Positions 27,220-35,562 of a stretch of 45,426 nucleotides of DNA are shown here, one piece after another; the first letter of the stretch is position 1, and every line of letters begins with the position of its first letter. Origin of the DNA: Pseudomonadota bacterium (GTDB taxonomy: Bacteria > Pseudomonadota > Gammaproteobacteria > Burkholderiales > Burkholderiaceae_C); assembly GCA_030538085.1 (NCBI GenBank), contig JAUNUR010000020.1, positions 1 to 45,426 of the forward strand, read 5' to 3'. Position numbers and translations under genes: made by a program. Under the pieces are notes generated by a model, which had not been told where the DNA came from, did no database searches, and saw nothing but the letters and a program-made list of their open reading frames with translations.

Positions 27220-27888
27220 ATGTCCGATTCCAACTTGCCCTATGGCCTGGTCGTCGACGACCACCCTCTTGTTGCCCATGGCATTACCGAGTTTCTGTGC
27301 ACGCACCCGATGCTGTCCGAGGCGCTGCTGGCTATCGACGCCGATTCGGCACTGGGCCTGATGGCCCAGCGGGGCGCGCCGGCCATCGTGCTGCTGGATT
27401 TCTGGCTCGGCGGCGACACGGCCCGGGCGCTGGTGCAGTGCGTGCAGTTGCGTTACCCCGCTACGCGCATCTTGGCCATCAGCGGCGATGCGCGGCCGGG
27501 GGTGGTGGAGGCGATGCAGGCTGCGGGGGCGCACGGCTTTGTGGGCAAGCATCAGCCGCCCGATTGCTTTGAACGCGCGGTGACGGCGTTGCTGCAAGGG
27601 CACGCGTGGTTTCCATCCGATGCCGAGGCGGCGGCCGTGAGTGCGCCGGCCTTTGTCGACTTGCCGGTAACGCCTGCCGAGTTGGGGCTGACAGAGCGAC
27701 AGGGCGAGATCCTGGCGCTGCTGCTGGTTGGCCACCCCAACAAGCGCATCGCACAGCAGACAGGCTTGTCGGAGGCCACGGTGAAGGAGCATGTGTCCGC
27801 CGTATTGCATAAGCTGGGTGTGCGCAGCCGTTTCGAAGTGGTGACCAAGCTGCGGGGCAGGCGACTTGAGTGGCGCGCCGATGCGTGA
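27220..27888 (+). CDS. Two-component response regulator, REC-LuxR type
   Basis: A 222-residue regulator. Receiver domain about 8-125 with the acidic pair DDHP, the phosphoacceptor Asp in VLLDFWLGG, and the conserved Lys in VGKHQPP. The LuxR-type helix-turn-helix covers about 155-215 (LTERQGEILALLLVGHPNKR, then IAQQTGLSEATVKEHVSAVL). It overlaps the histidine kinase gene by eight bases and they surely work as a pair. The ATG at 27220 has no strong ribosome site. Its target is unknown; the palindrome at 26931 is a candidate. Confidence 0.93.
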   Translation: MSDSNLPYGLVVDDHPLVAHGITEFLCTHPMLSEALLAIDADSALGLMAQRGAPAIVLLDFWLGGDTARALVQCVQLRYPATRILAISGDARPGVVEAMQAAGAHGFVGKHQPPDCFERAVTALLQGHAWFPSDAEAAAVSAPAFVDLPVTPAELGLTERQGEILALLLVGHPNKRIAQQTGLSEATVKEHVSAVLHKLGVRSRFEVVTKLRGRRLEWRADA

Positions 27889-29686
27889 GCCGACTCTGCA
27901 GGAGCCCCCGCGTGCGTGGTGGCATTCGCTCGTTCCGGTCAGTACCGGAGATATCAGCCCCGCCGGCCACGTGCGGTTGCTGGAGATGACGTACGAGCGC
28001 CTGCGCTACAGCGTGCTGGTCACGCCCTTTGGGGCGCTGCCCGTGGTGTGGTATTTCCGGCGCTTCGACGATGGGCTCTGGCTGTTTGCGTGGTGCCTCT
28101 TTTACGTCGGGTTTGCCTTGTTCGTGTTTTGGCTGGACCGGTGGTACCGCCGCGACCGCAGCGAACTCAGCGCAGATGCCATGCTGCGGCGCTGGAAGCC
28201 GCTGTTGGGCCGGATCGCGACGGTGCATGGCCTTGGCTTGACCGCGGCGACCGCGGTGACAGCGGCGCATGCGCCGATCGAGTTCATGCTGCTGATTCAT
28301 CTGATACTAGCGGGCACCGTCGCCGCCAACGCCACCCACCAGACCCCCCTGATCGGCGTGTTCCTGCGCTTCCTCGGTGCCACCGCGACGGTCCTCCTTC
28401 TGGCACCCTATGCGTTCAAGGACCGCTGGCCGTTGGCCTTGCCACTGGCCACGATGTTCACGCTGGCAATCTACAAGCATGCCCTGACTGCGCATCGCTT
28501 CTTCGTCGAGCAGGTGAGGCTGGAAGAGCGCAGCCAAACGCTGGCTCAGCAATCCCGCGATGCGCAAGAGGCGGCGGAATTGGCACTGCAGGAGAAGAAC
28601 CGGTTCCTGGCCACCGCCAGCCACGACCTGCGCCAGCCGATGCACGCCATGAGCATGCTGGTGGCGGCGCTCCAGACGCACAGCCAGGACGCGACACTGA
28701 GACCGCTGCTGAGCAACCTGAAGACGAGCACGGATTCGCTGAGCCTGATGTTCGATTCGCTGCTCAACCTGTCGAGCCTGGAAGCGGGACGCATCGTTGC
28801 CGATCCGCGGTATGTCGATCTGACGCCGCTGCTGAACGAGGCGGCGGCGCTGTACCGCGAGCAGGCGCGCAGCCTGGGGCTGCAGCTACGCGTGCATGTG
28901 CCGCGCAACGGCGACACGCTGGCCTTCGTGGACGCATCCCTGCTGCGCCAAGCTCTGGTCAATCTCGTGCACAACGCGCTGCGCTTCACGCGCGCGGGCG
29001 GTGTCTTGCTGGCTGCGCGCCGACGGGGCATGGGATGGTCGATCGAAGTCTGGGACACCGGCATGGGCGTGGCCACTGAAGAGCAATCACGCATCTTTTC
29101 CCCCTATTACCGGGGCGACCAGGCTTGGCCCGTCAACGCCCCCGGTCATGGTCTCGGCCTTTCGGTAGTGGCGCGTGGTGCCGATCTGCTGGGCATCGAA
29201 TACGGCATGCGCTCGCAGTTGGGCCGTGGGTCCTGCTTCTGGCTCAGGCTACGCGGAGCGGACGCGCTGGGCGTAGCGGCTATGACGAGCGAGCCGGTCT
29301 CGGTGCGCCCCACGGCACTGCATGGCAGGTGCCTGGTGCTCGATGACGACCCCCATGTCATCGCCGCCTGGCAGGTCATGCTGGCCGCATGGGGCGTGCA
29401 AGCACGCTGCGTGGCAGATGGCATGCAGGCGTTCGCGGCGCTGGATCAAGGCTTTGTGCCGCAAGCCATCTTCTGCGACCAGCGCCTGCGCTCGGGCGAA
29501 AGCGGTTTCGAGCTGCTGCAGGCGCTGCTGGCACGGTGTCCCGAGGCCAGCGGCGCCATGGTCAGCGGCGAGTTCGACTCGTCCGCGCTGCACGCCGCCG
29601 AGGCCGACGGCTACTTGGTGCTGCGCAAACCGGTCGACCCTGAGCAGGTGCATGCCTTGCTCGCGCGCTGGCTGCAGGGTCGCTGA
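27881..29686 (+). CDS. Hybrid sensor histidine kinase with C-terminal receiver
   Basis: A 601-residue membrane kinase. The N-terminal third has several hydrophobic segments (about residues 45-200), so sensing is probably within the membrane. HisKA has the phosphoacceptor His in ATASHDLRQPMHAM (near 255), and the ATP-binding domain has NLVHNALRFT, DTGMGV and GHGLGLSV (about 360-440). A C-terminal receiver (about 475-595) has LVLDDDPH, the phosphoacceptor Asp in AIFCDQRLRSGESG, and Lys in LRKPVDP. The ATG at 27881 overlaps the regulator gene by eight bases; an in-frame TTG at 27866 is less likely. Phosphorelay to the LuxR-type regulator is expected. Confidence 0.93.
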   Translation: MREPTLQEPPRAWWHSLVPVSTGDISPAGHVRLLEMTYERLRYSVLVTPFGALPVVWYFRRFDDGLWLFAWCLFYVGFALFVFWLDRWYRRDRSELSADAMLRRWKPLLGRIATVHGLGLTAATAVTAAHAPIEFMLLIHLILAGTVAANATHQTPLIGVFLRFLGATATVLLLAPYAFKDRWPLALPLATMFTLAIYKHALTAHRFFVEQVRLEERSQTLAQQSRDAQEAAELALQEKNRFLATASHDLRQPMHAMSMLVAALQTHSQDATLRPLLSNLKTSTDSLSLMFDSLLNLSSLEAGRIVADPRYVDLTPLLNEAAALYREQARSLGLQLRVHVPRNGDTLAFVDASLLRQALVNLVHNALRFTRAGGVLLAARRRGMGWSIEVWDTGMGVATEEQSRIFSPYYRGDQAWPVNAPGHGLGLSVVARGADLLGIEYGMRSQLGRGSCFWLRLRGADALGVAAMTSEPVSVRPTALHGRCLVLDDDPHVIAAWQVMLAAWGVQARCVADGMQAFAALDQGFVPQAIFCDQRLRSGESGFELLQALLARCPEASGAMVSGEFDSSALHAAEADGYLVLRKPVDPEQVHALLARWLQGR

Positions 29687-29819
29687 GGACCCGCGCCGAT
29701 TCGGCATACTCGGGCGCCATGCACGGCCTGTACCCCCTTCGTCACCGATCCGTTGCTGTGCCGGTCTTTCAGGCCGCCGCAGTGCACATCGCCCGGGCAG
29801 CGCGCCGGGGGGCACGGCC

Positions 29820-30623
29820 ATGAGGTTGCACGCCGCCGCCCCGCTGCGCAAGGTGCGTGCGCTCATCCTGGCCGCCGGCCGGGGCGAGCGCATGCGTCCG
29901 CTGACCGACCACACGCCTAAGCCACTGCTGGCCGTGCAGGGCAAGCCGCTGGTGCAGCGCTGGGTGGAAACGCTGCGCGCGGGCGGCGTGGACGAGATCG
30001 TCATCAACACCGCCTGGTTGGGCGAGAAGATTGAGAGTTATTTTAGCCTCCAGCGCCCATCTGAAGGGCGTAAGCAGCTATCGAATCAGGAATCATCAAG
30101 CGATGGCGACTGCATCCGCTTCTCCTCCGAAGGCCGTGATTTCGGCCACGCGCTGGAGACGGCGGGCGGCATCGTGCGCGCGCTGCCGCTGCTGGCCTCG
30201 CGCGACGACGACATCTTCTGGGTGGTGGCGGGCGACATTTTCGCGCCGGACTTTGTTTGCGCCCCCGCGGCGGTCGAGCGCTTGGCCGCCAGTGACCGCC
30301 TGGCTCATCTGTGGCTGGTGCCCAATCCGGCGCACAAGACGGAGGGCGACTTCGCCATCGACGCCAACGGCGGCGCGCTGAACGACGCGCCCGCGGGTGG
30401 CGTGCAGTACACCTTCAGCACCATCGCGCTGTACCGGCGCGCGCTGTTCGAGCAGCCCTGGTGCGACATTCCATCCGGCAACCCGCAGGGTTTGGCGGCG
30501 CCGCTGGCGCCGCTGCTGCGCAAGGCCATCGCGGCGGGGCGGGTCAGCGCCGAGCTTTATGAAGGCGCGTGGACCGATGTCGGCACGCCGGAGCGGCTGG
30601 CGCAACTCAACGCCGCCGCTTGA
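29820..30623 (+). CDS. MurU-like nucleotidyltransferase with repeat-encoded insertion
   Basis: A 267-residue sugar-phosphate nucleotidyltransferase resembling MurU (N-acetylmuramate-1-phosphate uridylyltransferase of the cell-wall recycling pathway). Motifs: LILAAGRGERMRPLTDHTPK (catalytic GxGxRMxPxT, Lys34), VINTAWLGE, ALETAGGI, and FWVVAGDIF (metal Asp). About residues 72-97 (between GEKIES and the later CIRFSSEG) have no place in the family fold; they are encoded by an AGCGCTT-type repeat at 30032-30100 that stays in frame. The ATG at 29820 starts the domain; longer frame is open upstream but unsupported. Whether the enzyme is active with this insertion is not known. Confidence 0.85.
   Translation: MRLHAAAPLRKVRALILAAGRGERMRPLTDHTPKPLLAVQGKPLVQRWVETLRAGGVDEIVINTAWLGEKIESYFSLQRPSEGRKQLSNQESSSDGDCIRFSSEGRDFGHALETAGGIVRALPLLASRDDDIFWVVAGDIFAPDFVCAPAAVERLAASDRLAHLWLVPNPAHKTEGDFAIDANGGALNDAPAGGVQYTFSTIALYRRALFEQPWCDIPSGNPQGLAAPLAPLLRKAIAAGRVSAELYEGAWTDVGTPERLAQLNAAA
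30032..30100. repeat. AGCGCTT-family repeat inside the nucleotidyltransferase gene
   Basis: On the minus strand: GATTCGATAGCTGCTTACGC, then CCTTCAGATGGGCGCTGGAG and GCTAAAATAAC. It matches the family GATAGCTGCTTGCGC...GGGCGCTGGAGGC in pattern. It inserts about 26 codons without a stop or frame change. Confidence 0.75.
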
Positions 30624-30630
30624 ATCGCGG

Positions 30631-31485
30631 TCAGTTTTTCTTGTCGCCCAGCCAGTCCAGCAGGTCAAGCAGGCGTTGCTGCGAGTCGGTATCGAAACCC
30701 TTCAGGCCGATGGCGGCCAGCGCCTTGGCGCCTTGCTCCGTCTTCGACAGTGCCACCAATTCCGTGCCCAGCTGCTGCACCTTGGCGGGCGGAATCTTGG
30801 CGCCCGCGATCAGGGGCAGATAGGGTTGCGGGCGGCTCTCGTGGATTACGCGCAGGCCTTCTTTTTCAAGCCGGGTGGCAACGCCCGAATACGAGGCAAT
30901 GCCGCCCACCTGCGTGAGGCCGTTTTTCAGCGCGAATGGAATGGCGCCCTGCTCGCGCACGAAAGTCACCTCGTTGGGGTCCAGCGGAATGCCCTGATCA
31001 CGCAGTTCGGCCAGGCAGAACTTGGTCATGTAGGCCGCCTGTTCAGGCAGGATGAAGCGCTTGCCCTTCATCTCGGCCAGTGTCTTGAGCGGGCTGTCGG
31101 CCTTGACCACCACCAGGCACTGGCCGTCGGGCTGGGTGGTGGTGACGGCGGTGTAGCCGTAATCGCGCAGGCCCCGTGCCGGGTAGTCGCTGGGCCGCGC
31201 CATCACCAGGTCGAAACGGGCGCTCTTCATGCCCTCCTCAAGCTGGCGGAATTCGCGCACGTAGCGCACGGCGACCTTCTGCTCCAGCACGCGCTCCATC
31301 ACTTCGACCACGGGCTTGTATTTGGCGGCCATCTGTGCGTCGCCAACGGACGAGCCGCTGCCCGAGGTGCCTTCGCTGACCGCGAACGTGAGCGTGGATT
31401 GCGCCTGTGCCAGCGGCGCCATCAGCAGGGCCACTAGAAGAGTCGAGGGGGCCACCATGCGGGCCAGGAGAGACGAGGTTTTCAT
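30631..31485 (-). CDS. PhnD/phosphonate-type periplasmic binding protein
   Basis: A 284-residue solute-binding protein with a Sec signal (residues 1-29, AQA before QSTLTFAV). It has the PhnD-like pattern of a periplasmic binding protein: KYKPVVEVMERVLEQKVAVR (about 55-75), ARFDLVMARPSDY, and LPEQAAYMTKFC in the second lobe. The family binds phosphate-like or phosphonate compounds, but no permease or ATPase is adjacent, so the ligand and partner are unknown. The ATG at 31485 is preceded by GAAGGAA; an earlier in-frame start at 31515 is less likely. A 7-base inverted repeat lies 53 bases upstream. Confidence 0.85.
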   Translation of the reverse strand: MKTSSLLARMVAPSTLLVALLMAPLAQAQSTLTFAVSEGTSGSGSSVGDAQMAAKYKPVVEVMERVLEQKVAVRYVREFRQLEEGMKSARFDLVMARPSDYPARGLRDYGYTAVTTTQPDGQCLVVVKADSPLKTLAEMKGKRFILPEQAAYMTKFCLAELRDQGIPLDPNEVTFVREQGAIPFALKNGLTQVGGIASYSGVATRLEKEGLRVIHESRPQPYLPLIAGAKIPPAKVQQLGTELVALSKTEQGAKALAAIGLKGFDTDSQQRLLDLLDWLGDKKN

Positions 31486-31537
31486 GAAAAATTCCTTCAA
31501 AGCAGCCGAAGCCATGCCGCGATTGCGCGGTCAATTC

Positions 31538-31559
31538 TCACCCCCTGTTCATGGGGTGA
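31538..31559. promoter_or_regulatory. Palindrome upstream of the PhnD-like gene
   Basis: TCACCCC (31538-31544) and GGGGTGA (31553-31559) form a perfect 7-base inverted repeat with 8-base spacer. It could be an operator or a leader hairpin of the minus-strand gene starting at 31485. AT-rich ATATAAAC near 31592-31599 is a possible -10-like element on either strand. Of the rest of the gap to 31740, only the 44-bp repeat is recognised. Confidence 0.4.
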
Positions 31560-31668
31560 TTTTGGCGCGTGCTTGAATATTCGTCCACCGTTATATAAAC
31601 AGTCGCGCGGCTTTATTGCAACGTTTTTCTTAATGCGTTTGTCGCGCTGGCGTGACTGGTGGCGAAAG

Positions 31669-31712
31669 CATTCGTCATTTGTCATGCGGCGCCAGCCGCG
31701 GTCATTCGTCAT
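31669..31712. repeat. 44-bp repeat, copy 1
   Basis: Begins CATTCGTCATTTGTCATGCG and ends CCGCGGTCATTCGTCAT, with a GCGGC/GCCGC hairpin core. It differs from the copy at 34837-34880 at only two of 44 positions, so it is a recent duplicate or actively maintained element. Confidence 0.9.
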
Positions 31713-31740
31713 GGCATTCAGGCGCATGCCATCATTGGGA

Positions 31741-33132
31741 ATGCACACCGCCAACCCGCCCTATGCCGCCCGCCGGGCGCGCGTGGCCGCCCTGCTGGGC
31801 GCCAATGCCGTGGCCATTGTCCCCACCGCGCCGCAGCAGCCGCGCAACCGCGACAGCGATCATCCGTACCGGCACGACAGCTACTTCTATTACCTGACCG
31901 GTTTTTCCGAGCCCAATGCCTGGCTGGTGCTGACAGCCGACGGCCGCAGCACCCTTTTCTGCCAACCCAAGGATCTGGAGCGCGAGATCTGGGACGGCAT
32001 TCGCCTGGGGCCGGACGCGGCGCCCGCCGCGCTGGGCGTGGACGAGGCGTATTCGGTGGCCGAGCTTGACTCGCGCCTGCCCCGGCTGCTGGAAAACACA
32101 CGCACCGTCTGGTATCCATTCGCCACCCACGCGGGGCTGGAAAGCCGTATCGACGGCTGGCTGCAGAAGGTGCGCGCCCGCGTGCGCCATGGCGCGCTGG
32201 CGCCCGATGCGCAGCGCGACCTGTGCGCCATCCTGGACGAGATGCGCCTGATCAAGGACGCGCACGAACTGGACATCATGCGCCGCGCGGCCCGCATCAG
32301 TGCCGGTGCCCACGTGCGCGCCATGCAGCGCAGCGCCGCCATGCTGCGCGCGGGGCAGGACGTGCGCGAATTCCACCTTGAGGCCGAGCTGCTGCACGAA
32401 TTTCGCCAGCATGGCTCGCAGGCGCCGGCCTACGGCAGCATCGTCGCCGCCGGGGCCAACGCTTGCGTGCTGCACTACCGCGCCGACGCGGCGCCCATCC
32501 GAGATGGCGAGCTGGTGCTGATCGACGCCGGCTGCGAGCTGGACGGCTATGCGTCGGACATCACCCGCACTTTTCCCGCCAACGGCCGGTTCACCGGCCC
32601 GCAGCGCGCGTTGTACGAGCTGGTGCTGGCCAGCCAGCAGGCCGCCATCGACGCCACACGGCCCGGCGCGCGCTTCACCGATCCGCACGACGCCACGGTG
32701 AAGGTGCTGACGCAGGGCATGCTCGACCTGGGCCTGATCGACAAGAACCAGCACGGCACGCTTCAGGATGCCATCGCCAGCCGTGCCTACTTTGCCTATT
32801 ACATGCACCGCACCGGCCACTGGCTGGGCATGGACGTGCACGACTGCGGCAGCTACGTGGAGCCGGGCGAGATCGGCCAGGTGAGCGAGCGGCGCGATCC
32901 GCTGTCGGGCGAGATCATCAAGGACCGTCCCAGCCGCATCCTGCGCCCCGGCATGGCGCTGACCATCGAGCCGGGCCTGTACGTGCGCCCGAGCGACAAG
33001 GCGCCAAAAGAGTTCTGGAACATCGGCATCCGCATCGAGGACGACGCCATCGTCACCGACACCGGCTGCGAGCTGATCACGCGCGACGCGCCGGTCGATC
33101 CGGACGCCATCGAGGCGCTGATGAGGGGATGA
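31741..33132 (+). CDS. pepP: Xaa-Pro aminopeptidase (M24B)
   Basis: A 463-residue metallo-aminopeptidase that removes the N-terminal residue before proline. Metal ligands of the M24 fold are all visible: the two Asp in LIDAGCELDGYASDITRTF, the His in HRTGHWLGMDVHDCG, the Glu in MALTIEPGLY, and the Glu in GIRIEDDAIVT. An N-terminal Xaa-Pro domain covers about 1-150. The ATG at 31741 matches the family start (MHTANPPYAARRARV); the earlier ATG at 31726 adds five residues and the open frame further upstream runs through the 44-bp repeat. Confidence 0.97.
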   Translation: MHTANPPYAARRARVAALLGANAVAIVPTAPQQPRNRDSDHPYRHDSYFYYLTGFSEPNAWLVLTADGRSTLFCQPKDLEREIWDGIRLGPDAAPAALGVDEAYSVAELDSRLPRLLENTRTVWYPFATHAGLESRIDGWLQKVRARVRHGALAPDAQRDLCAILDEMRLIKDAHELDIMRRAARISAGAHVRAMQRSAAMLRAGQDVREFHLEAELLHEFRQHGSQAPAYGSIVAAGANACVLHYRADAAPIRDGELVLIDAGCELDGYASDITRTFPANGRFTGPQRALYELVLASQQAAIDATRPGARFTDPHDATVKVLTQGMLDLGLIDKNQHGTLQDAIASRAYFAYYMHRTGHWLGMDVHDCGSYVEPGEIGQVSERRDPLSGEIIKDRPSRILRPGMALTIEPGLYVRPSDKAPKEFWNIGIRIEDDAIVTDTGCELITRDAPVDPDAIEALMRG

Positions 33133-33144
33133 CGAGCACCGTGC

Positions 33145-34038
33145 TCAGCGCTGGAGCAACTGCTCGATCTCGGCGTCCTTCTCGGCCCACAACTCGCTCA
33201 ACCAGCCCTGCAGTTCGGCGCGAAAGGCGGGGTCGGCGGCGTAGTCGCCCTGGCAGAACGCCGGCGGGATGGCCCGGCGGTGCGCGCGCAGCACGATGCT
33301 GGGCACCTGGCCGCAGATGAAGCGCCAGAAGGTGGGCCGCCCGTGCGGGTACACGATGGTGACGTCGATCAGCGAATCGAACTTCTCGCCCATGGCGTGC
33401 AGCGACAGCGCCAGCGCTCCGGCCTTGGGCTTGAGCAGGTGGCGGTAGGGCGAGGCCTGCGCCGCGTGCTTGGACAGCGTGAAGCGCGTGCCTTCGGGGA
33501 AGTTCATCACGCTGGTGGGCACCAGCGAGAACTTGGCGCAGGCGCGCCGCGTGGTTTCACGGTCCTGCTCGCGCAGTGCCGGGTTGGCGCGCAGCGCCGC
33601 CTCGGAGTGGCGCTTCATGAATGGGAACTCCAGCGCCCACCAGGCCAGTCCCATCACCGGCACGTAGATCAGTTCCTGCTTGAGAAAGAACTTGAGCATC
33701 GGAATGCGTCGGTTCAGCGTGTGCTGCAGCGCGAAGATGTCCACCCACGACTGGTGGTTGGCCTGCACCAGGTACCAGCCGGCGTAGGGCAGTTCGGCCA
33801 CGCCCTCTACGTCCCAGCGCGTGGTCTGGGTCAGCCGCATCCAGGCGCTGTTGCCGGCGATCCATTGCGTGGCGATGGCGTTGATGATCGGGTCGATGCG
33901 CAGGCGCGCCGCGCGCCATGGCAGCACCAGCTTCAGCAGCGCCAGCGCGAACAGGGGCACGCAGCACACCAGGGTGTTGAGCACCAGCAACAGGAAGGCG
34001 ATCACGCCGCGCAGCAAGGGGGGAAGAAAACTCAGCAT
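33145..34038 (-). CDS. PlsC-type lysophospholipid acyltransferase (YihG-like)
   Basis: A 297-residue membrane acyltransferase. After one or two N-terminal hydrophobic segments it has the catalytic HX4D motif in NHQSWVDIF (about residue 105) and the glycerophosphate-site FPEGTR (about 195). Length and C-terminal region fit the YihG group rather than the shorter PlsC proper. It is predicted to re-acylate lysophospholipids at the cytoplasmic side. It converges with pepP, 12 bases between stops. The ATG at 34038 begins at the hydrophobic segment. Confidence 0.9.
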   Translation of the reverse strand: MLSFLPPLLRGVIAFLLLVLNTLVCCVPLFALALLKLVLPWRAARLRIDPIINAIATQWIAGNSAWMRLTQTTRWDVEGVAELPYAGWYLVQANHQSWVDIFALQHTLNRRIPMLKFFLKQELIYVPVMGLAWWALEFPFMKRHSEAALRANPALREQDRETTRRACAKFSLVPTSVMNFPEGTRFTLSKHAAQASPYRHLLKPKAGALALSLHAMGEKFDSLIDVTIVYPHGRPTFWRFICGQVPSIVLRAHRRAIPPAFCQGDYAADPAFRAELQGWLSELWAEKDAEIEQLLQR

Positions 34039-34120
34039 GGCAGCCGAATCTTGCCAGAAGGCGGGTGGCACGCCGGCGTGACGGCGCGCCGTCCATGGAG
34101 CGCGCGCACAATGGTGGCCC

Positions 34121-34753
34121 GTGAGCACTGGTTCGACATCATCCCAGCCACTGACGCCCGCTGGCACGGCGCGCGTTCTGGCCGTGTGCCGTGGCGCCGC
34201 CGCGCCGCTGCGCGTGGGCCAGCGCACTGTGTTGAGCGGCATTCGCAAATCACCCGTCGAGGGGCCGGTGGCCGTCGGGGCGCTGGGGCTGGCGGGTGAC
34301 GAGCAGGCCGACCTGAACGTGCACGGCGGCCTGCAGAAAGCGGTGTACGCCTACCCGAGCGAGCACTTGCCTTATTGGCAGGCGGCGCGGCAGGCGGGTG
34401 GCGCCAGCCTGCTGGACGAGGTGTTGCCGCCCGGCTTCATGGGCGAGAACCTCAGCATCAGCGGCCTGCTGGAGCCGAAGGTGTGGGTGGGCGACACCCT
34501 GCATGTGGAAGGCTCCAACTGCGTGCTGCGCGTGACGGCGCCGCGCGAGCCCTGCGCCAAGTTCACCGCCGTGATGGGCCTGCCCAACGCGGCGCAGCGC
34601 ATGGTGCGCGAGGCGCGCAGCGGCTTCTATCTGGCGGTGGAGGTGCCGGGCGAAGTGTGGGCCGGGAGCCTGCTGCGCCTGATGCCGGGGCCGCGCCGGC
34701 TGTCGGTGGCCGAGGCCATTCGCGGCAAGTGGGCCAAGCACCGGAATGGGTAG
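34121..34753 (+). CDS. MOSC domain protein, YiiM-like
   Basis: A 210-residue MOSC-domain protein. MOSC domains bind molybdenum cofactor or handle sulfur, and YiiM reduces N-hydroxylated compounds. Visible: GLAGDEQADLNVHGG near residue 55, GENLSISGL near 108, and the conserved Cys in PREPCAKFTA near 145. No FeS or other domain is fused. Start is a GTG at 34121; no ATG is in frame before it. It faces away from the acyltransferase gene, with about 80 bases between starts. Confidence 0.88.
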   Translation: MSTGSTSSQPLTPAGTARVLAVCRGAAAPLRVGQRTVLSGIRKSPVEGPVAVGALGLAGDEQADLNVHGGLQKAVYAYPSEHLPYWQAARQAGGASLLDEVLPPGFMGENLSISGLLEPKVWVGDTLHVEGSNCVLRVTAPREPCAKFTAVMGLPNAAQRMVREARSGFYLAVEVPGEVWAGSLLRLMPGPRRLSVAEAIRGKWAKHRNG

Positions 34754-34782
34754 CCGTGAGACTGGCCTTCATTCGTTTTCAA

Positions 34783-34880
34783 AATGACGAATGACGAATG
34801 ACGAATGACTTCGCTGCGCTTCAATGACAAAAAAGACATTCGTCATTTGTCATGCGGCGTCAGCCGCGGTCATTTGTCAT
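34783..34880. repeat. 44-bp repeat, copy 2, with ATGACGA tandem repeats
   Basis: 34783-34809 is a tandem run of the 7-base unit ATGACGA (about four units), an inverted match to CGTCATT of the 44-bp repeat that follows at 34837-34880. Copy 1 is at 31669-31712 (42 of 44 identical). The right edge contains the TGA stop of the rhombosortase gene. Confidence 0.9.
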
Positions 34881-35461
34881 CGCGTCGGCGGCGCCAGCGC
34901 TTGCAGCAGCAACGCCAGTACCGCGCCAACCGCCGCGCTGCCCAGGTGCGCGGCGAACACCACGTTGAAGCCCCAGTCGCTGTCAAAGCCCACCGGCACC
35001 GCCCAGCCGCGCTCCAGCGCCAGTTTGACCAGCAGCCCGCCCGCCAGCAATAGCCCCAGCCAGCGCGTGGCGGTGCCTTGCAGGGCGCGCAGCGCCAGAA
35101 TGGTCGCCGCCGCGTGCACCGGGCCAGACAGGCCGTAATACGCACCCACCGGCGGCCAGACCAGCAGCGTCAGCGTGCCCAGCGGCCAGGCCAGCGCCAG
35201 GGCCAGCGCGTCGGAGCGGGGGGCCTGCAGCGCCGTGCCCAGCACCGCCAGCGCGGCCAGCGCCAGTGCGTTGCCGGCCAGGTGCGCACCCAGAAAGTGC
35301 AACAGCGGCCCCGTCCACAGCGTCCACGGCTGGCTGGGCCAGTACTCGGCGTGCCACAGCCAGTGCTGCGGCACCATGTAGCCGTTGGCGCTGGCCAGCC
35401 ACAGCGCCACGCTGGCCGCTATCAACAGAGCGCAGGTCAGGGGCCAGGATCGGTGATGCAT
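34877..35461 (-). CDS. rrtA: Rhombosortase (rhomboid family GlyGly-CTERM protease)
   Basis: A 194-residue membrane protein with about six hydrophobic segments, shorter than GlpG. It has the rhomboid-like HFLGAHLAGNALALAALAVL pattern (His and Asn), the catalytic Ser in GLSGPVHA (near residue 118), and the catalytic His in FAAHLGSAAVG (near 175). This compact architecture is that of rhombosortase, which cleaves GlyGly-CTERM tails. The S8 protease at 20106-21974 in the same window carries such a tail and is the obvious substrate. The stop codon lies inside the 44-bp repeat, so the last residues may be repeat-derived. Confidence 0.88.
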   Translation of the reverse strand: MHHRSWPLTCALLIAASVALWLASANGYMVPQHWLWHAEYWPSQPWTLWTGPLLHFLGAHLAGNALALAALAVLGTALQAPRSDALALALAWPLGTLTLLVWPPVGAYYGLSGPVHAAATILALRALQGTATRWLGLLLAGGLLVKLALERGWAVPVGFDSDWGFNVVFAAHLGSAAVGAVLALLLQALAPPTR

Positions 35462-35500
35462 GCAGCTTGCGGGCGCCGCGCGGCGGGATGAGGTTGGTCG

Positions 35501-35562
35501 AATCAGTATGAAATCAATAGCGCCTGCCGCTGGTGAAGCGGGCGCGAGGCGCCATTTTCATT
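35501..35562. repeat. AGCGCTT-family repeat, probable diverged copy
   Basis: GAATCAGTATGAAATCAATA, GCGCCTGCCGCTGGTGAAGC and GGGCGCGAGGCGCCATTTTC. Inverted GGCGCC/GCGCC elements and the terminal GAAAT...ATTTTC are like other family copies. It ends at the glnE stop codon (35558-35560). Confidence 0.55.

Noticed and set aside
31573-31740. N-terminal extension of PepP by 56 residues
   Set aside because: The extension runs through the 44-bp repeat and has no family similarity; the ATG at 31741 matches the known start of the domain.
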